A stretch of DNA of 6,896 bases from an uncultured Saprospiraceae bacterium (GCA_937959375.1 CALGLS010000376.1:1-6896); one strand, 5' to 3'. Counted from the first letter of the stretch, positions 1-5,699 are shown. Numbers and translations: made by a program. The notes: generated by a model not told the origin, from the letters alone.

Positions 1-6
1 TAATAA

Positions 7-107
7 TGAATCGTTGAATCGTTGAACTCGGAATTTTGATTTTCCCCTTAACACGGTAGAAGGCAAAAATCAACGATTCAAAATTCAGAATTCAACGATT
101 CAAAATT
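7..107. repeat. Imperfect palindromic repeat cluster (REP/MITE-like)
   Basis: The 10-mer GAATCGTTGA occurs at 8-17 and 16-25, and its reverse complement TCAACGATTC at 70-79 and 92-101. The inverted copies are each followed by AAAATT, giving a 16-nt direct repeat at 70-85 and 92-107. The inner flanks also pair: TTTTGATTTTCCCCTT near 35-50 against AAGGCAAAAATCAA near 60-73. The whole block could fold into a long imperfect hairpin. No coding potential is seen. It looks like an interspersed intergenic repeat, but copy number elsewhere cannot be judged from this window. Confidence 0.6.
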
Positions 108-165
108 GCTCAAATTTAATAATATACACCTGAGTTACAAGCTATGTATATACGGTAGGTCTATT

Positions 166-183
166 TGTCTAGCTAGCTAGACA
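166..183. promoter_or_regulatory. 18-bp perfect palindrome upstream of the exporter operon
   Basis: TGTCTAGCTAGCTAGACA is identical to its reverse complement over 18 bases. It lies 122 nt before the chosen start of the ATPase gene. A perfect palindrome of this length in a leader is a candidate operator for a dimeric regulator or a short RNA hairpin. The core CTAG repeats are self-complementary in several registers, which makes the symmetry less specific than a complex palindrome would be. No bound regulator can be inferred. Confidence 0.4.
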
Positions 184-198
184 GGCCGCCAGGCAAGA

Positions 199-215
199 TT
201 AGAATGGCCTTCTAA
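199..215. promoter_or_regulatory. Inverted repeat TTAGAA-N5-TTCTAA
   Basis: TTAGAA at 199-204 and TTCTAA at 210-215 are exact reverse complements around a 5-nt centre (TGGCC). It sits just before a purine-rich AGGAGG at 219-224 and may be an operator half-site pair for the exporter operon or part of its leader fold. AGGCC at 183-187 and GGCCT at 206-210 could also pair, so an alternative leader structure exists. Confidence 0.3.
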
Positions 216-227
216 CGCAGGAGGAAT

Positions 228-245
228 GTGAATGTGAATGTGAAT
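228..245 (+). repeat. Triple GTGAAT hexamer with alternative GTG starts
   Basis: Three exact tandem copies of GTGAAT begin at 228, 234 and 240 and are in frame with the ATPase gene. AGGAGG at 219-224 lies 9 nt before GTG 234, a good spacing for a Shine-Dalgarno start, whereas the ATG at 226 runs straight into TGA. The repeat could therefore supply alternative GTG starts for an N-terminally extended ATPase, or change in copy number. Against this, the extension (rich in N, V, P and K) does not resemble ABC ATPase sequence. Confidence 0.5.
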
Positions 246-305
246 GGTTTCCCAATTCCCATTCAAAACCCTATCTTCACAAAAAGAAAACACTACAAAG
301 CCATC

Positions 306-1154
306 ATGCTTCAAGTAAAAAACTTATCCTATCGTTATCCTGGTAACGAAAAGGAGACCCTAAAAGATTTGAGTTTCTCCATTGAGAAACGCCAGATATT
401 TGGTTTTTTGGGACCCAGTGGAAGTGGTAAGTCAACCACTCAAAAAGTCTTGTATAAACTACTCACAGATTTTGGAGGAGAGGTACTGTTTGATGGCAAA
501 GCGCTGCAAACTTTAGGGCGTGAATTTTACGAGCGGATCGGCGTTTCTTTTGAATTACCAAACCTATATCATAAGCTTACCGCAAAAGAAAACCTTCAAT
601 TTTTTGCTTCCTTTTACAAAGGACCAATTAAAAATATAGACCGCTTATTAGAAGAGGTTGGACTTAGCGCAGATGCGAACAAGCGCGTCGCAGATTACTC
701 CAAAGGAATGAAAATGCGACTCAATTTTGTACGCGCGATCATTCATGATCCAGATGTTTTGTTTTTGGATGAACCAACAGCAGGGCTCGATCCTGTCAAT
801 GGAAATATCATGAAATCCATCATCCGAAATTTACAAGCAGCTGGCAAAACTATTTTCTTAACTACCCACAATATGTTTGATGCAGATCAGCTTTGTGATC
901 GAGTGGCTCTACTTCACCAAGGCGTAATAAAAGCGGCCGATTCACCTGCACAATTAAAATTGAAATACGGACAAAAAAGCGTCAAGGTTTTAATGGAAGG
1001 AGCAACACAAGAACAAGTATTTCCTTTAGAAACACTTGGTGCAAATGTTCAGTTTCAACAGTTGCTAAAAACCGGGAGTATTTCTACCATTCATTCGCAA
1101 GAAGCTAGTCTCGAAGAAGTGTTTATCAAAATAACTGGAGAACAATTGTTATGA
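306..1154 (+). CDS. ABC-2 type exporter, ATP-binding subunit
   Basis: This is the cytoplasmic ATPase that powers the exporter formed with the next two permeases. In the 282-residue product the Walker A motif GPSGSGKST is at 36-44, the Q-loop region IGVSFELPNLY near 79-88 has Glu83 where Gln is usual, the signature is SKGMK (122-126) instead of LSGGQ, Walker B VLFLDEP is at 141-147, the D-loop AGLD at 149-152 and the H-loop His at 178. Length is normal for the family. I chose ATG 306 because MLQVKNLSYRYP is the usual family N-terminus. The frame stays open upstream to GTG 228, with further in-frame GTGs at 234 and 240 behind AGGAGG at 219-224, which would add up to 26 residues. The stop overlaps the next start (ATGA), implying translational coupling. 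The substrate is unknown; similar ATPase-permease-permease sets are annotated as fluoroquinolone exporters, but nothing here proves that. Confidence 0.93.
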   Translation: MLQVKNLSYRYPGNEKETLKDLSFSIEKRQIFGFLGPSGSGKSTTQKVLYKLLTDFGGEVLFDGKALQTLGREFYERIGVSFELPNLYHKLTAKENLQFFASFYKGPIKNIDRLLEEVGLSADANKRVADYSKGMKMRLNFVRAIIHDPDVLFLDEPTAGLDPVNGNIMKSIIRNLQAAGKTIFLTTHNMFDADQLCDRVALLHQGVIKAADSPAQLKLKYGQKSVKVLMEGATQEQVFPLETLGANVQFQQLLKTGSISTIHSQEASLEEVFIKITGEQLL

Positions 1155-1840
1155 AGCAACTAGCAAAATTATTAGGCTGGGATATTTTGTTGCTGCATCG
1201 CAATCGCCTTTTTGTAATTGCTTTGGTTCTTACACTGGTTTATATCGGGATATTTTTTTTACTCAAACCATTAGGAAATCTTAGCAATCTTTTAATCCTT
1301 CTGATCATTAATGATCCCATCGTAACAGGCTTCGTCTTTGCAGCAATTCTATGGATTTTTGATAAGCAGCAAAAAACCTTGCAAGCATTAGCCGTTGTTC
1401 CATTTCGCCTTGAGCTATATTTGCTTTCGAAGTGCCTCTTGCTTTCTTTGCTCGGAGCTGTTGCGGCACTGGTGATGGCTATAGCTGCTAGAGGTTTGGA
1501 TTTCGACATGCTACACCTTTTTGTAGTTGTGTTTTTAACGACTTTTATGTTTGCCTGTTTTGGATTTACCTTTGCTGCTTTAGCAAAAACACTGAACCGA
1601 CTTTTGGTTTATATGATTCCTTGGTTTGTCGCCTGTGGTATTCCGGTAGTTTCGCTGTTTGGAATAGAAGCGCATATGTTGATGTGGCTTTTGCCAACAA
1701 CTGGTGTAGTACAATTGTTGGATGCCTCGCTTACGGAATTATCAGTAATGGCTTTTCCTTTTGCCTATTTGCAATTGGTCGTTTATACCATATTGAGTTG
1801 GGTGATAATGGTGAGGGTGACAAAAAAACGAATGCTTTGA
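1151..1840 (+). CDS. ABC-2 type exporter permease, first subunit
   Basis: This is an integral inner-membrane protein of 229 residues with about six hydrophobic helices (roughly 20-38, 45-69, 90-112, 120-145, 152-172 and 200-222), the usual fold of an ABC-2 half-transporter permease. The charged stretch FDKQQKTLQALAVVPFR between helices 2 and 3 matches the cytoplasmic loop that in this family contacts the ATPase. It ends with a basic tail (VRVTKKRML), fitting a cytoplasmic C-terminus. Its ATG overlaps the ATPase stop codon as ATGA, so both are almost certainly one operon and co-translated. With the second permease it would make a heterodimeric channel. The primary sequence is weakly conserved in such permeases, so the call rests on topology and gene context, and the substrate is not identifiable. 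Confidence 0.88.
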   Translation: MKQLAKLLGWDILLLHRNRLFVIALVLTLVYIGIFFLLKPLGNLSNLLILLIINDPIVTGFVFAAILWIFDKQQKTLQALAVVPFRLELYLLSKCLLLSLLGAVAALVMAIAARGLDFDMLHLFVVVFLTTFMFACFGFTFAALAKTLNRLLVYMIPWFVACGIPVVSLFGIEAHMLMWLLPTTGVVQLLDASLTELSVMAFPFAYLQLVVYTILSWVIMVRVTKKRML

Positions 1841-1939
1841 ATGGATTGGTTAAGAAAATCCTTGTCAACTCTATTGATTTCGGGAGTCGAACAAACAGGA
1901 GCGTTTACTAAATTTTCAAAATTTGGTAAACGTTTATAA
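1841..1939 (+). CDS. Possible 32-codon mini-ORF between the permeases
   Basis: An ATG immediately follows the stop codon of the first permease (TGA|ATG) and opens a 32-codon frame ending in TAA at 1937-1939. The peptide begins MDWLRKSLSTLLISG and ends KFSKFGKRL; it is basic, with a short hydrophobic centre. The abutting start would allow translation by re-initiation. The last third is encoded by the strong hairpin at 1902-1932, so a leader-peptide or attenuation role for the second permease is conceivable. I do not recognise the peptide, and so short an ORF may be chance. Confidence 0.22.
   Translation: MDWLRKSLSTLLISGVEQTGAFTKFSKFGKRL
1902..1932 (+). promoter_or_regulatory. Long AT-rich hairpin before the second permease
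   Basis: Arms CGTTTACTAAATTTT (1902-1916) and AAAATTTGGTAAACG (1918-1932) pair along all 15 positions with one G-U wobble; in practice about 12 bp plus a small loop. The 3' side continues TTTATAATTAAAA, not a clean U-run. It lies 27 nt before the TTG start of the second permease. It could be a weak terminator or attenuator, an mRNA-stability element setting subunit ratio, or a DNA operator (CGTTTAC/GTAAACG). Confidence 0.5.
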
Positions 1940-1959
1940 TTAAAACAAAAGAAAACAAT

Positions 1960-2664
1960 TTGATACTAAACCTAAGTAAAAACGATTTCAAAGTCAGCTT
2001 CCGCGATCCCATGATGCGGGCCTTTCTTTTCATGCCCTTACTCACCTTTGCCGTAGTGCGGTTTGGTTGGCCAATGGTGGAAGCAGGTTTTCCTCAGGCA
2101 GCAGATTATCGACTTGTCGTTTTGATGTGGGCATGTATGCAAGTATGTACAATGTTTGGTTTTATTTATGGTTTTCTCTTTCTAGAAGAAAAAGAAGACA
2201 AAGTCTGGTCGGCGCTACAAATTTTACCAATCTCAACGTTTAAATTAATTTGGATAAGACTGCTACTAGGCATCGTAGTTAGTACACTTACTAATTTTGC
2301 GATTATTCATTGGGGGCAGTTGAGTACCTTTTCCATTTTTAAAGAACTATTATTAGCTTTTCATTTTTCATTACTGGCGCCACTTACAAGTGTTGCTATC
2401 GCTGGTCTGGCGTCCAATCGAATTGAAGGTTTGGCACAAACTAAGGTGGTCAATATTTTAGCAATGATTCCCGGTTTAGTTTTCTTCTTACCTTACAAAA
2501 TACTCCATGTTTTAGCACTGATTCCTACTTATTGGTCGATGCAAACGATGCAAGCTGCCGCAATTGATAGTCCAGGGTTTTGGATGTACTACTCACTAGG
2601 CGTAGCTTTTTATGTGTTCTGTGTTTGGTGGTTAAGCAAGCGCATGCAAAGAGATATTACTTAA
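1960..2664 (+). CDS. ABC-2 type exporter permease, second subunit
   Basis: This inner-membrane permease of 234 residues begins with an amphipathic stretch ending in the RDPMM motif typical of ABC-2 permease N-termini, followed by about six helices (near 18-37, 51-78, 98-118, 128-152, 163-180 and 208-226). The acidic/basic loop EEKEDKVWSALQILPIS after helix 2 parallels the ATPase-contacting loop of the first permease. I chose TTG 1960 because an in-frame stop lies at 1927-1929, no ATG occurs between them, and the first internal ATG would delete the conserved KNDFKVSFRDP segment. Codons upstream are A-rich with no Shine-Dalgarno, as in Bacteroidota. It probably forms a heterodimer with the first permease. 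The 119-nt gap, mini-ORF and hairpin before it, plus the TTG start, suggest it may be made at a different level. Confidence 0.87.
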   Translation: MILNLSKNDFKVSFRDPMMRAFLFMPLLTFAVVRFGWPMVEAGFPQAADYRLVVLMWACMQVCTMFGFIYGFLFLEEKEDKVWSALQILPISTFKLIWIRLLLGIVVSTLTNFAIIHWGQLSTFSIFKELLLAFHFSLLAPLTSVAIAGLASNRIEGLAQTKVVNILAMIPGLVFFLPYKILHVLALIPTYWSMQTMQAAAIDSPGFWMYYSLGVAFYVFCVWWLSKRMQRDIT

Positions 2665-2702
2665 GTGGCTAGATGAGGAATACAACTGTAGATAAAATCA
2701 TG

Positions 2703-2720
2703 CTAGATTTAACAATCTAG
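2703..2720 (+). terminator. Weak hairpin after the exporter operon
   Basis: CTAGATT (2703-2709) and AATCTAG (2714-2720) form a perfect 7-bp stem with a 4-nt loop, about 40 nt after the stop of the second permease. Outer bases (CAACT near 2685-2690 and AGTTG at 2723-2727) could extend it imperfectly. There is no U-tract, so it may be a 3'-end stabiliser rather than an intrinsic terminator. Confidence 0.25.
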
Positions 2721-2743
2721 ATAGTTGAACTTCCTTGTCTGTG

Positions 2744-2851
2744 TCTTTGAACCACAACAGACAAAAAAGAAAACAAAAGCACTTAAATGTAAATCATCTC
2801 TTTTTCTTTTGTGAACTTTTGTGAACTTTTGATCCTTTTGTAGTTCAAAGA
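2744..2851. repeat. Long imperfect hairpin element with a 10-nt tandem duplication
   Basis: The 395-nt gap between the exporter operon and the exonuclease holds no supported gene. TCTTTGAACCAC (2744-2755) and GTAGTTCAAAGA (2840-2851) are inverted repeats with one mismatch, and inside them CAAAAG (2774-2779) faces CTTTTG (2806-2811), with other A-rich and T-rich arms opposed. TTTTGTGAAC is duplicated in tandem at 2807-2816 and 2817-2826. The TTTGTGAACTTTTG style of sequence resembles interspersed intergenic repeats I recall from Bacteroidota genomes. A 60-codon antisense frame across it reads as low-complexity shadow. Confidence 0.4.
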
Positions 2852-2983
2852 ACCCAAAAAGATAATTCGCGTTATAAAAAATAGTATTCAATTAAACCGC
2901 AAGCAAAATACTTACGCACTCCTGTTGAAATATCCATTCACAAAATTACACTCCCAAAATTCGCCATTCCATATTCACTTAGC

Positions 2984-2991
2984 TACCTTTG
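2984..2991 (+). promoter_or_regulatory. Bacteroidota-type -7 promoter box
   Basis: TACCTTTG fits the TAnnTTTG -7 consensus used by the Bacteroidota primary sigma factor. The -33 element is poor: TTCG at 2960-2963, 20 nt upstream, is the nearest candidate to TTTG. Transcription would start near 2998, giving a leader of about 60 nt for the exonuclease gene, and possibly for the overlapping lipoprotein gene too. Confidence 0.5.
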
Positions 2992-3010
2992 TACTACAAC
3001 TTTTTTAAAC

Positions 3011-3046
3011 AGTTTTCGTGCGCTATAAAAGCGTTTTGTGAAAACT
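3011..3046 (+). promoter_or_regulatory. Stem-loop in the exonuclease leader
   Basis: AGTTTTC (3011-3017) pairs with GAAAACT (3040-3046), and an inner CGCT (3021-3024) pairs with AGCG (3030-3033) around a 5-nt loop, giving a two-tier hairpin that ends 13 nt before the exonuclease ATG. It would lie inside the predicted leader RNA and could modulate translation or stability. It matches no riboswitch class I recognise. Confidence 0.35.
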
Positions 3047-3059
3047 AAAAAAACTACAC

Positions 3060-3875
3060 ATGAAACTCAACCTCGATAGAGATCTCTGCTTTTTTGATAT
3101 TGAATCAACTGGACTAAATGTGATCAGAGACCGTATCGTTCAAATCGCGATTATCAAATACTTTAAAGATGGTCGAGATCCCGTAGAATTAGAAATGCTC
3201 ATTAATCCAGGTATTCCAATATCTGAAGAGGCAATGGGCGTTCATGGAATTACACCTGCTCATTTGGCTAATAAGCCTACCTTTCAACAGGTCTCACAAC
3301 AAATTTTTGATTTTATTGGTAACTCAGATCTTTGTGGTTACAATTCAAATCGTTTCGATGTACCCATGTTGATGGAAGAATTCGCAAGGGTAGGGATGGA
3401 ATTTGATGTGAGCAAAAGAAGGTTACTTGATGCACAACGCATTTTTTATAAAATGGAACCTCGAACCCTTTCTGCTGCTCACCGCTATTACCATGGCGAG
3501 CAAATGGAAAATGCACACGATGCATTGGCTGACGTGAGAGCGACCATCAATGTTTTTAAAGGACAAATTAAAATGTATGAAGGGGTAGACCTGACAACGG
3601 ATGATGGCGATGTGATTAAAGAACCCATCAAAAACGATATGCAGGCTATCTTTGAATTCACCAATGATTTGAAAACCATTGATGCAACTCAGCGTCTAAA
3701 ATACGACGCAAACGGAGTGGTTGTTTTTAACTTTGGAAAATATACCGGACAATCAGTCGTTGAAGTTTTGACAAAAGATAAGCCCTATTACCACTGGATT
3801 CTCAATAAGGAGTTTTCATCACAGGTAAAGCAGTTTGTGAAAAAATTGATGAAAGATCATGAAAAGTCAAAATAG
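3060..3875 (+). CDS. DEDDh 3'-5' exonuclease (DnaQ-like) with C-terminal DUF3820-like domain
   Basis: The 271-residue protein is a cytoplasmic, metal-dependent exonuclease that removes nucleotides from 3' ends of DNA or RNA. Exo I is DIESTG with Asp13 and Glu15; Exo II is GYNSNRFDVPML with Asp100; Exo III is HDALADV with His153 and Asp158, which places it in the DEDDh class with all catalytic residues present. Residues about 221-265 (FNFGKYTG at 223-230, then PYYHWIL) form a second small domain like DUF3820, found fused to DnaQ-type exonucleases in Bacteroidota. The family resembles the polymerase III epsilon proofreading subunit, but this stand-alone form lacks a recognisable polymerase-binding tail, so a repair or processing role is more likely than replicative proofreading. 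The start is the first ATG after the promoter and sits just before the fold begins. The 3' end overlaps the next gene by 17 nt. Confidence 0.92.
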   Translation: MKLNLDRDLCFFDIESTGLNVIRDRIVQIAIIKYFKDGRDPVELEMLINPGIPISEEAMGVHGITPAHLANKPTFQQVSQQIFDFIGNSDLCGYNSNRFDVPMLMEEFARVGMEFDVSKRRLLDAQRIFYKMEPRTLSAAHRYYHGEQMENAHDALADVRATINVFKGQIKMYEGVDLTTDDGDVIKEPIKNDMQAIFEFTNDLKTIDATQRLKYDANGVVVFNFGKYTGQSVVEVLTKDKPYYHWILNKEFSSQVKQFVKKLMKDHEKSK

Positions 3876-4704
3876 AATATTGAGTTCAAAATATCTGACT
3901 ATCGTTATAGCTGTTTTTTTACTTTTACTTCAATTTAGTTGTAAAGAAAAAGAGGAAGGTTGTATGGATATTACAGCTGTGAATTGGGATGCTGCCGCCG
4001 ACAAGCCATGCGAAGACTGTTGTACCTATCCTTCACTCACGGTTAGTTATGAACATAACCTAGGAGACACCATTGTTCTTTATGATTCGATCTATGTTGA
4101 TGATTTTGACAATGATTTCTTAATCACTGGATTACGTTTCTATCTATCGGATTTCACACTTTTTAGCGACAATACTGAATATCGACCAACAGATAGTCTA
4201 GCAGTCGAGCTGTTTTCTAATAATGGTGTGGAGGTGAATCTTGAAGATAATTTTGCACTAGTCTCTAAATTTACGAGTAACAGCACGATTGGCACCTTTC
4301 TCAATACAGATTTGACTATAGATAGTCTTGGCTTTTCATTGGGTTTGAATTCGCTAGCAAACACCGTCAATCCAACCTCAGTTACAGTAGGTAAACCACT
4401 GGCAATTGATTCGGATAGTATGTTTCAAAGTGCATTAGAAGGTTATATTTTTGCAAAAATTGGCATCGTGACCGACACAATGACAATGGATACTACGGTT
4501 TATCGAATCATAGGCAACGATAACCTAGTCAATATGCGTTTTGTATGGGAGAAGGATTTGGTGCGAGGTGAAAATGTAGTAATCCCAATAAAACTAGACT
4601 ATAGACAGTGGTTTACAGGCATAAATTTTGCTACAGATACTTATGACATAATAGAGGAGAAATTTGTAGAAAACTTAGCAAATGCCTTTTTTATTGATGA
4701 TTAA
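3859..4704 (+). CDS. MbnP-like lipoprotein, divergent paralogue with cysteine cluster
   Basis: This is a predicted lipoprotein of 281 residues: basic N-terminus, hydrophobic core near 12-26, then QFSC with the lipid-bearing Cys at 28. A cysteine-rich segment follows (Cys35, Cys51, Cys54, Cys55, within a GC-D-x-T-A-V-N type motif seen in secreted Bacteroidota proteins), then a beta-rich MbnP-type domain (YEHNLGD near 64-70, GLRFYLSDFTL at 91-101, LGFSLGLN near 157-164, EGYIFAKIG at 194-202, ENLANAFF at 271-278). The C-terminal half aligns with the next lipoprotein, so the two are paralogues. Where family members I recall, and the neighbour, have Trp before the GYIF motif, this one has Gln190, Ala192 and Leu193, and the YHxG His is replaced (YRIIG, 215-219). 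It may thus not carry the usual copper site. ATG 3859 overlaps the exonuclease gene; TTG 3880 is an alternative start keeping the signal peptide. Confidence 0.72.
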   Translation: MKSQNRILSSKYLTIVIAVFLLLLQFSCKEKEEGCMDITAVNWDAAADKPCEDCCTYPSLTVSYEHNLGDTIVLYDSIYVDDFDNDFLITGLRFYLSDFTLFSDNTEYRPTDSLAVELFSNNGVEVNLEDNFALVSKFTSNSTIGTFLNTDLTIDSLGFSLGLNSLANTVNPTSVTVGKPLAIDSDSMFQSALEGYIFAKIGIVTDTMTMDTTVYRIIGNDNLVNMRFVWEKDLVRGENVVIPIKLDYRQWFTGINFATDTYDIIEEKFVENLANAFFIDD

Positions 4705-4810
4705 GCCCCACATTGTTCTTAAATTACCTCTGAAAAGCCAAAACATTTTATCATTTCTATTGTATTAAATGGAGTAATTCTATTCAATTCACTGGAGAAA
4801 AAAATTTCAA

Positions 4811-5626
4811 ATGAAAAAATATCTTTTAATGTTTTCTGCCTTAGTGGTAATGTGTGCGTCTTCATGTGATCCAAAAGAAGATGATGAAGTAATAGAGCCA
4901 AATACTACAGTTGATTTAGTGTTTAAGGCTAACTATGGTGGAGAAACTGCTGTGATGCAGACAGAATACCTTTATCCTGACGGTGTGGATATCAAGTTTG
5001 TACAAATGGATTTCTTTGTCTCTAATATCGCTTTGTTAGAAGAAATTTCGCCAAATTCATCAGAAATTGAGATGCGTGAAATTGATTTTGTCAATCTAAG
5101 CTTTACTAGCGCTGCTACCGCAGAAGCTGGACATACCATTTCGATTAATAAAGTTCCTGCTGGTACCTACGCTGGATTAAAAATAGGGATCGGTGTGCCT
5201 GCTGATCTTAACCGTACTACGCCGAGTGATTATGGTTCAAATGATGTACTTAGAAATCACCACTGGCCAGATTGGTCAAGCTATATTTTTGCACAAATTG
5301 GAGCAGGTGCAGACTTTAATAATGATGATGAAATTCTTATTGGAGGAGCAAATAGCGAAGGCCTGTCATACCACACAGGAACTGATGCAGTATACCAAGA
5401 GGTTGTTATTCCTCGGGATATCGTTTTGACAGAAAATGTTGATTTTACGATCGATTTAAACCTTGACCTAAAGCAAGTATTTCAAACCAACAATGATTTG
5501 CATGATACCAACAATGATGGCTACCTTGACATCGAAGAATTTAGAGGGACTCATTCTGATGGCGACATTTCAGTTTCTAAAAAAATGATGGAAAATTTAG
5601 CTAACTCAATTACGCTAGACTTTTAG
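4811..5626 (+). CDS. MbnP-like copper-site lipoprotein with EF-hand-like loop
   Basis: This is a 271-residue lipoprotein whose signal ends in CASSC with lipid-bearing Cys19, followed by an acidic stretch DPKEDDE. The mature part fits the MbnP family: VDLVFKANYGG (34-44), MDFFVSNIAL (66-75), INKVPAGTYAGLKIGIGVP (112-130), HHWPDWSSYIF (150-160), SYHTG (186-190) and ENLANSITLDF (261-271). In methanotroph MbnP a Trp is oxidised to kynurenine by the di-heme partner MbnH and takes part in copper binding. Trp152/Trp155 with His150, His151 and His188 are my candidate equivalents. Residues 232-243 (DTNNDGYLDIEE) fit the canonical EF-hand calcium loop, with acidic or Asn ligands at loop positions 1, 3, 5, 9 and 12. 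It lies 106 nt after its paralogue and before a strong terminator; the di-heme gene follows. ATG 4811 directly precedes the signal peptide. Function is inferred. Confidence 0.75.
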   Translation: MKKYLLMFSALVVMCASSCDPKEDDEVIEPNTTVDLVFKANYGGETAVMQTEYLYPDGVDIKFVQMDFFVSNIALLEEISPNSSEIEMREIDFVNLSFTSAATAEAGHTISINKVPAGTYAGLKIGIGVPADLNRTTPSDYGSNDVLRNHHWPDWSSYIFAQIGAGADFNNDDEILIGGANSEGLSYHTGTDAVYQEVVIPRDIVLTENVDFTIDLNLDLKQVFQTNNDLHDTNNDGYLDIEEFRGTHSDGDISVSKKMMENLANSITLDF

Positions 5627-5661
5627 AAAATAATCAGATTCACGTATATAGTGTTTTCTAT

Positions 5662-5699
5662 AAAATGGGTTTTTAGCGCTTTGCTGAAAACCCATTTTT
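5662..5699. terminator. Strong intrinsic terminator, probably bidirectional
   Basis: AAAATGGGTTTTT (5662-5674) pairs with AAAACCCATTTTT (5687-5699) as a stem of about 12 bp, extended by AGC/GCT near the loop. U-rich on one side and A-rich on the other, it works in both orientations. It ends the lipoprotein unit and implies that the di-heme gene has its own promoter or depends on read-through. Confidence 0.8.

Noticed and set aside
70..107. CRISPR-like spacing of the 16-nt direct repeat
   Set aside because: There are only two direct copies with a 6-nt gap, plus inverted copies nearby; this fits a palindromic repeat, not an array with spacers.
1240..1509. 89-codon antisense frame in the first permease
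   Set aside because: Antisense shadow of a membrane-protein gene, with no recognisable domain or promoter.
1621..1911. 96-codon + strand frame overlapping the first permease and the following gap
   Set aside because: It lies in a different frame over a well-supported membrane protein, has no domain-like sequence, and its start falls inside the permease.
306..2664. Assignment as a proven fluoroquinolone exporter
   Set aside because: The gene order resembles systems so annotated, but permease sequences do not reveal the substrate.
2709..2891. 60-codon antisense frame in the long intergenic region
   Set aside because: Its sequence is low-complexity and comes from the hairpin repeat and the 10-nt tandem duplication; no plausible leader or motif is seen.
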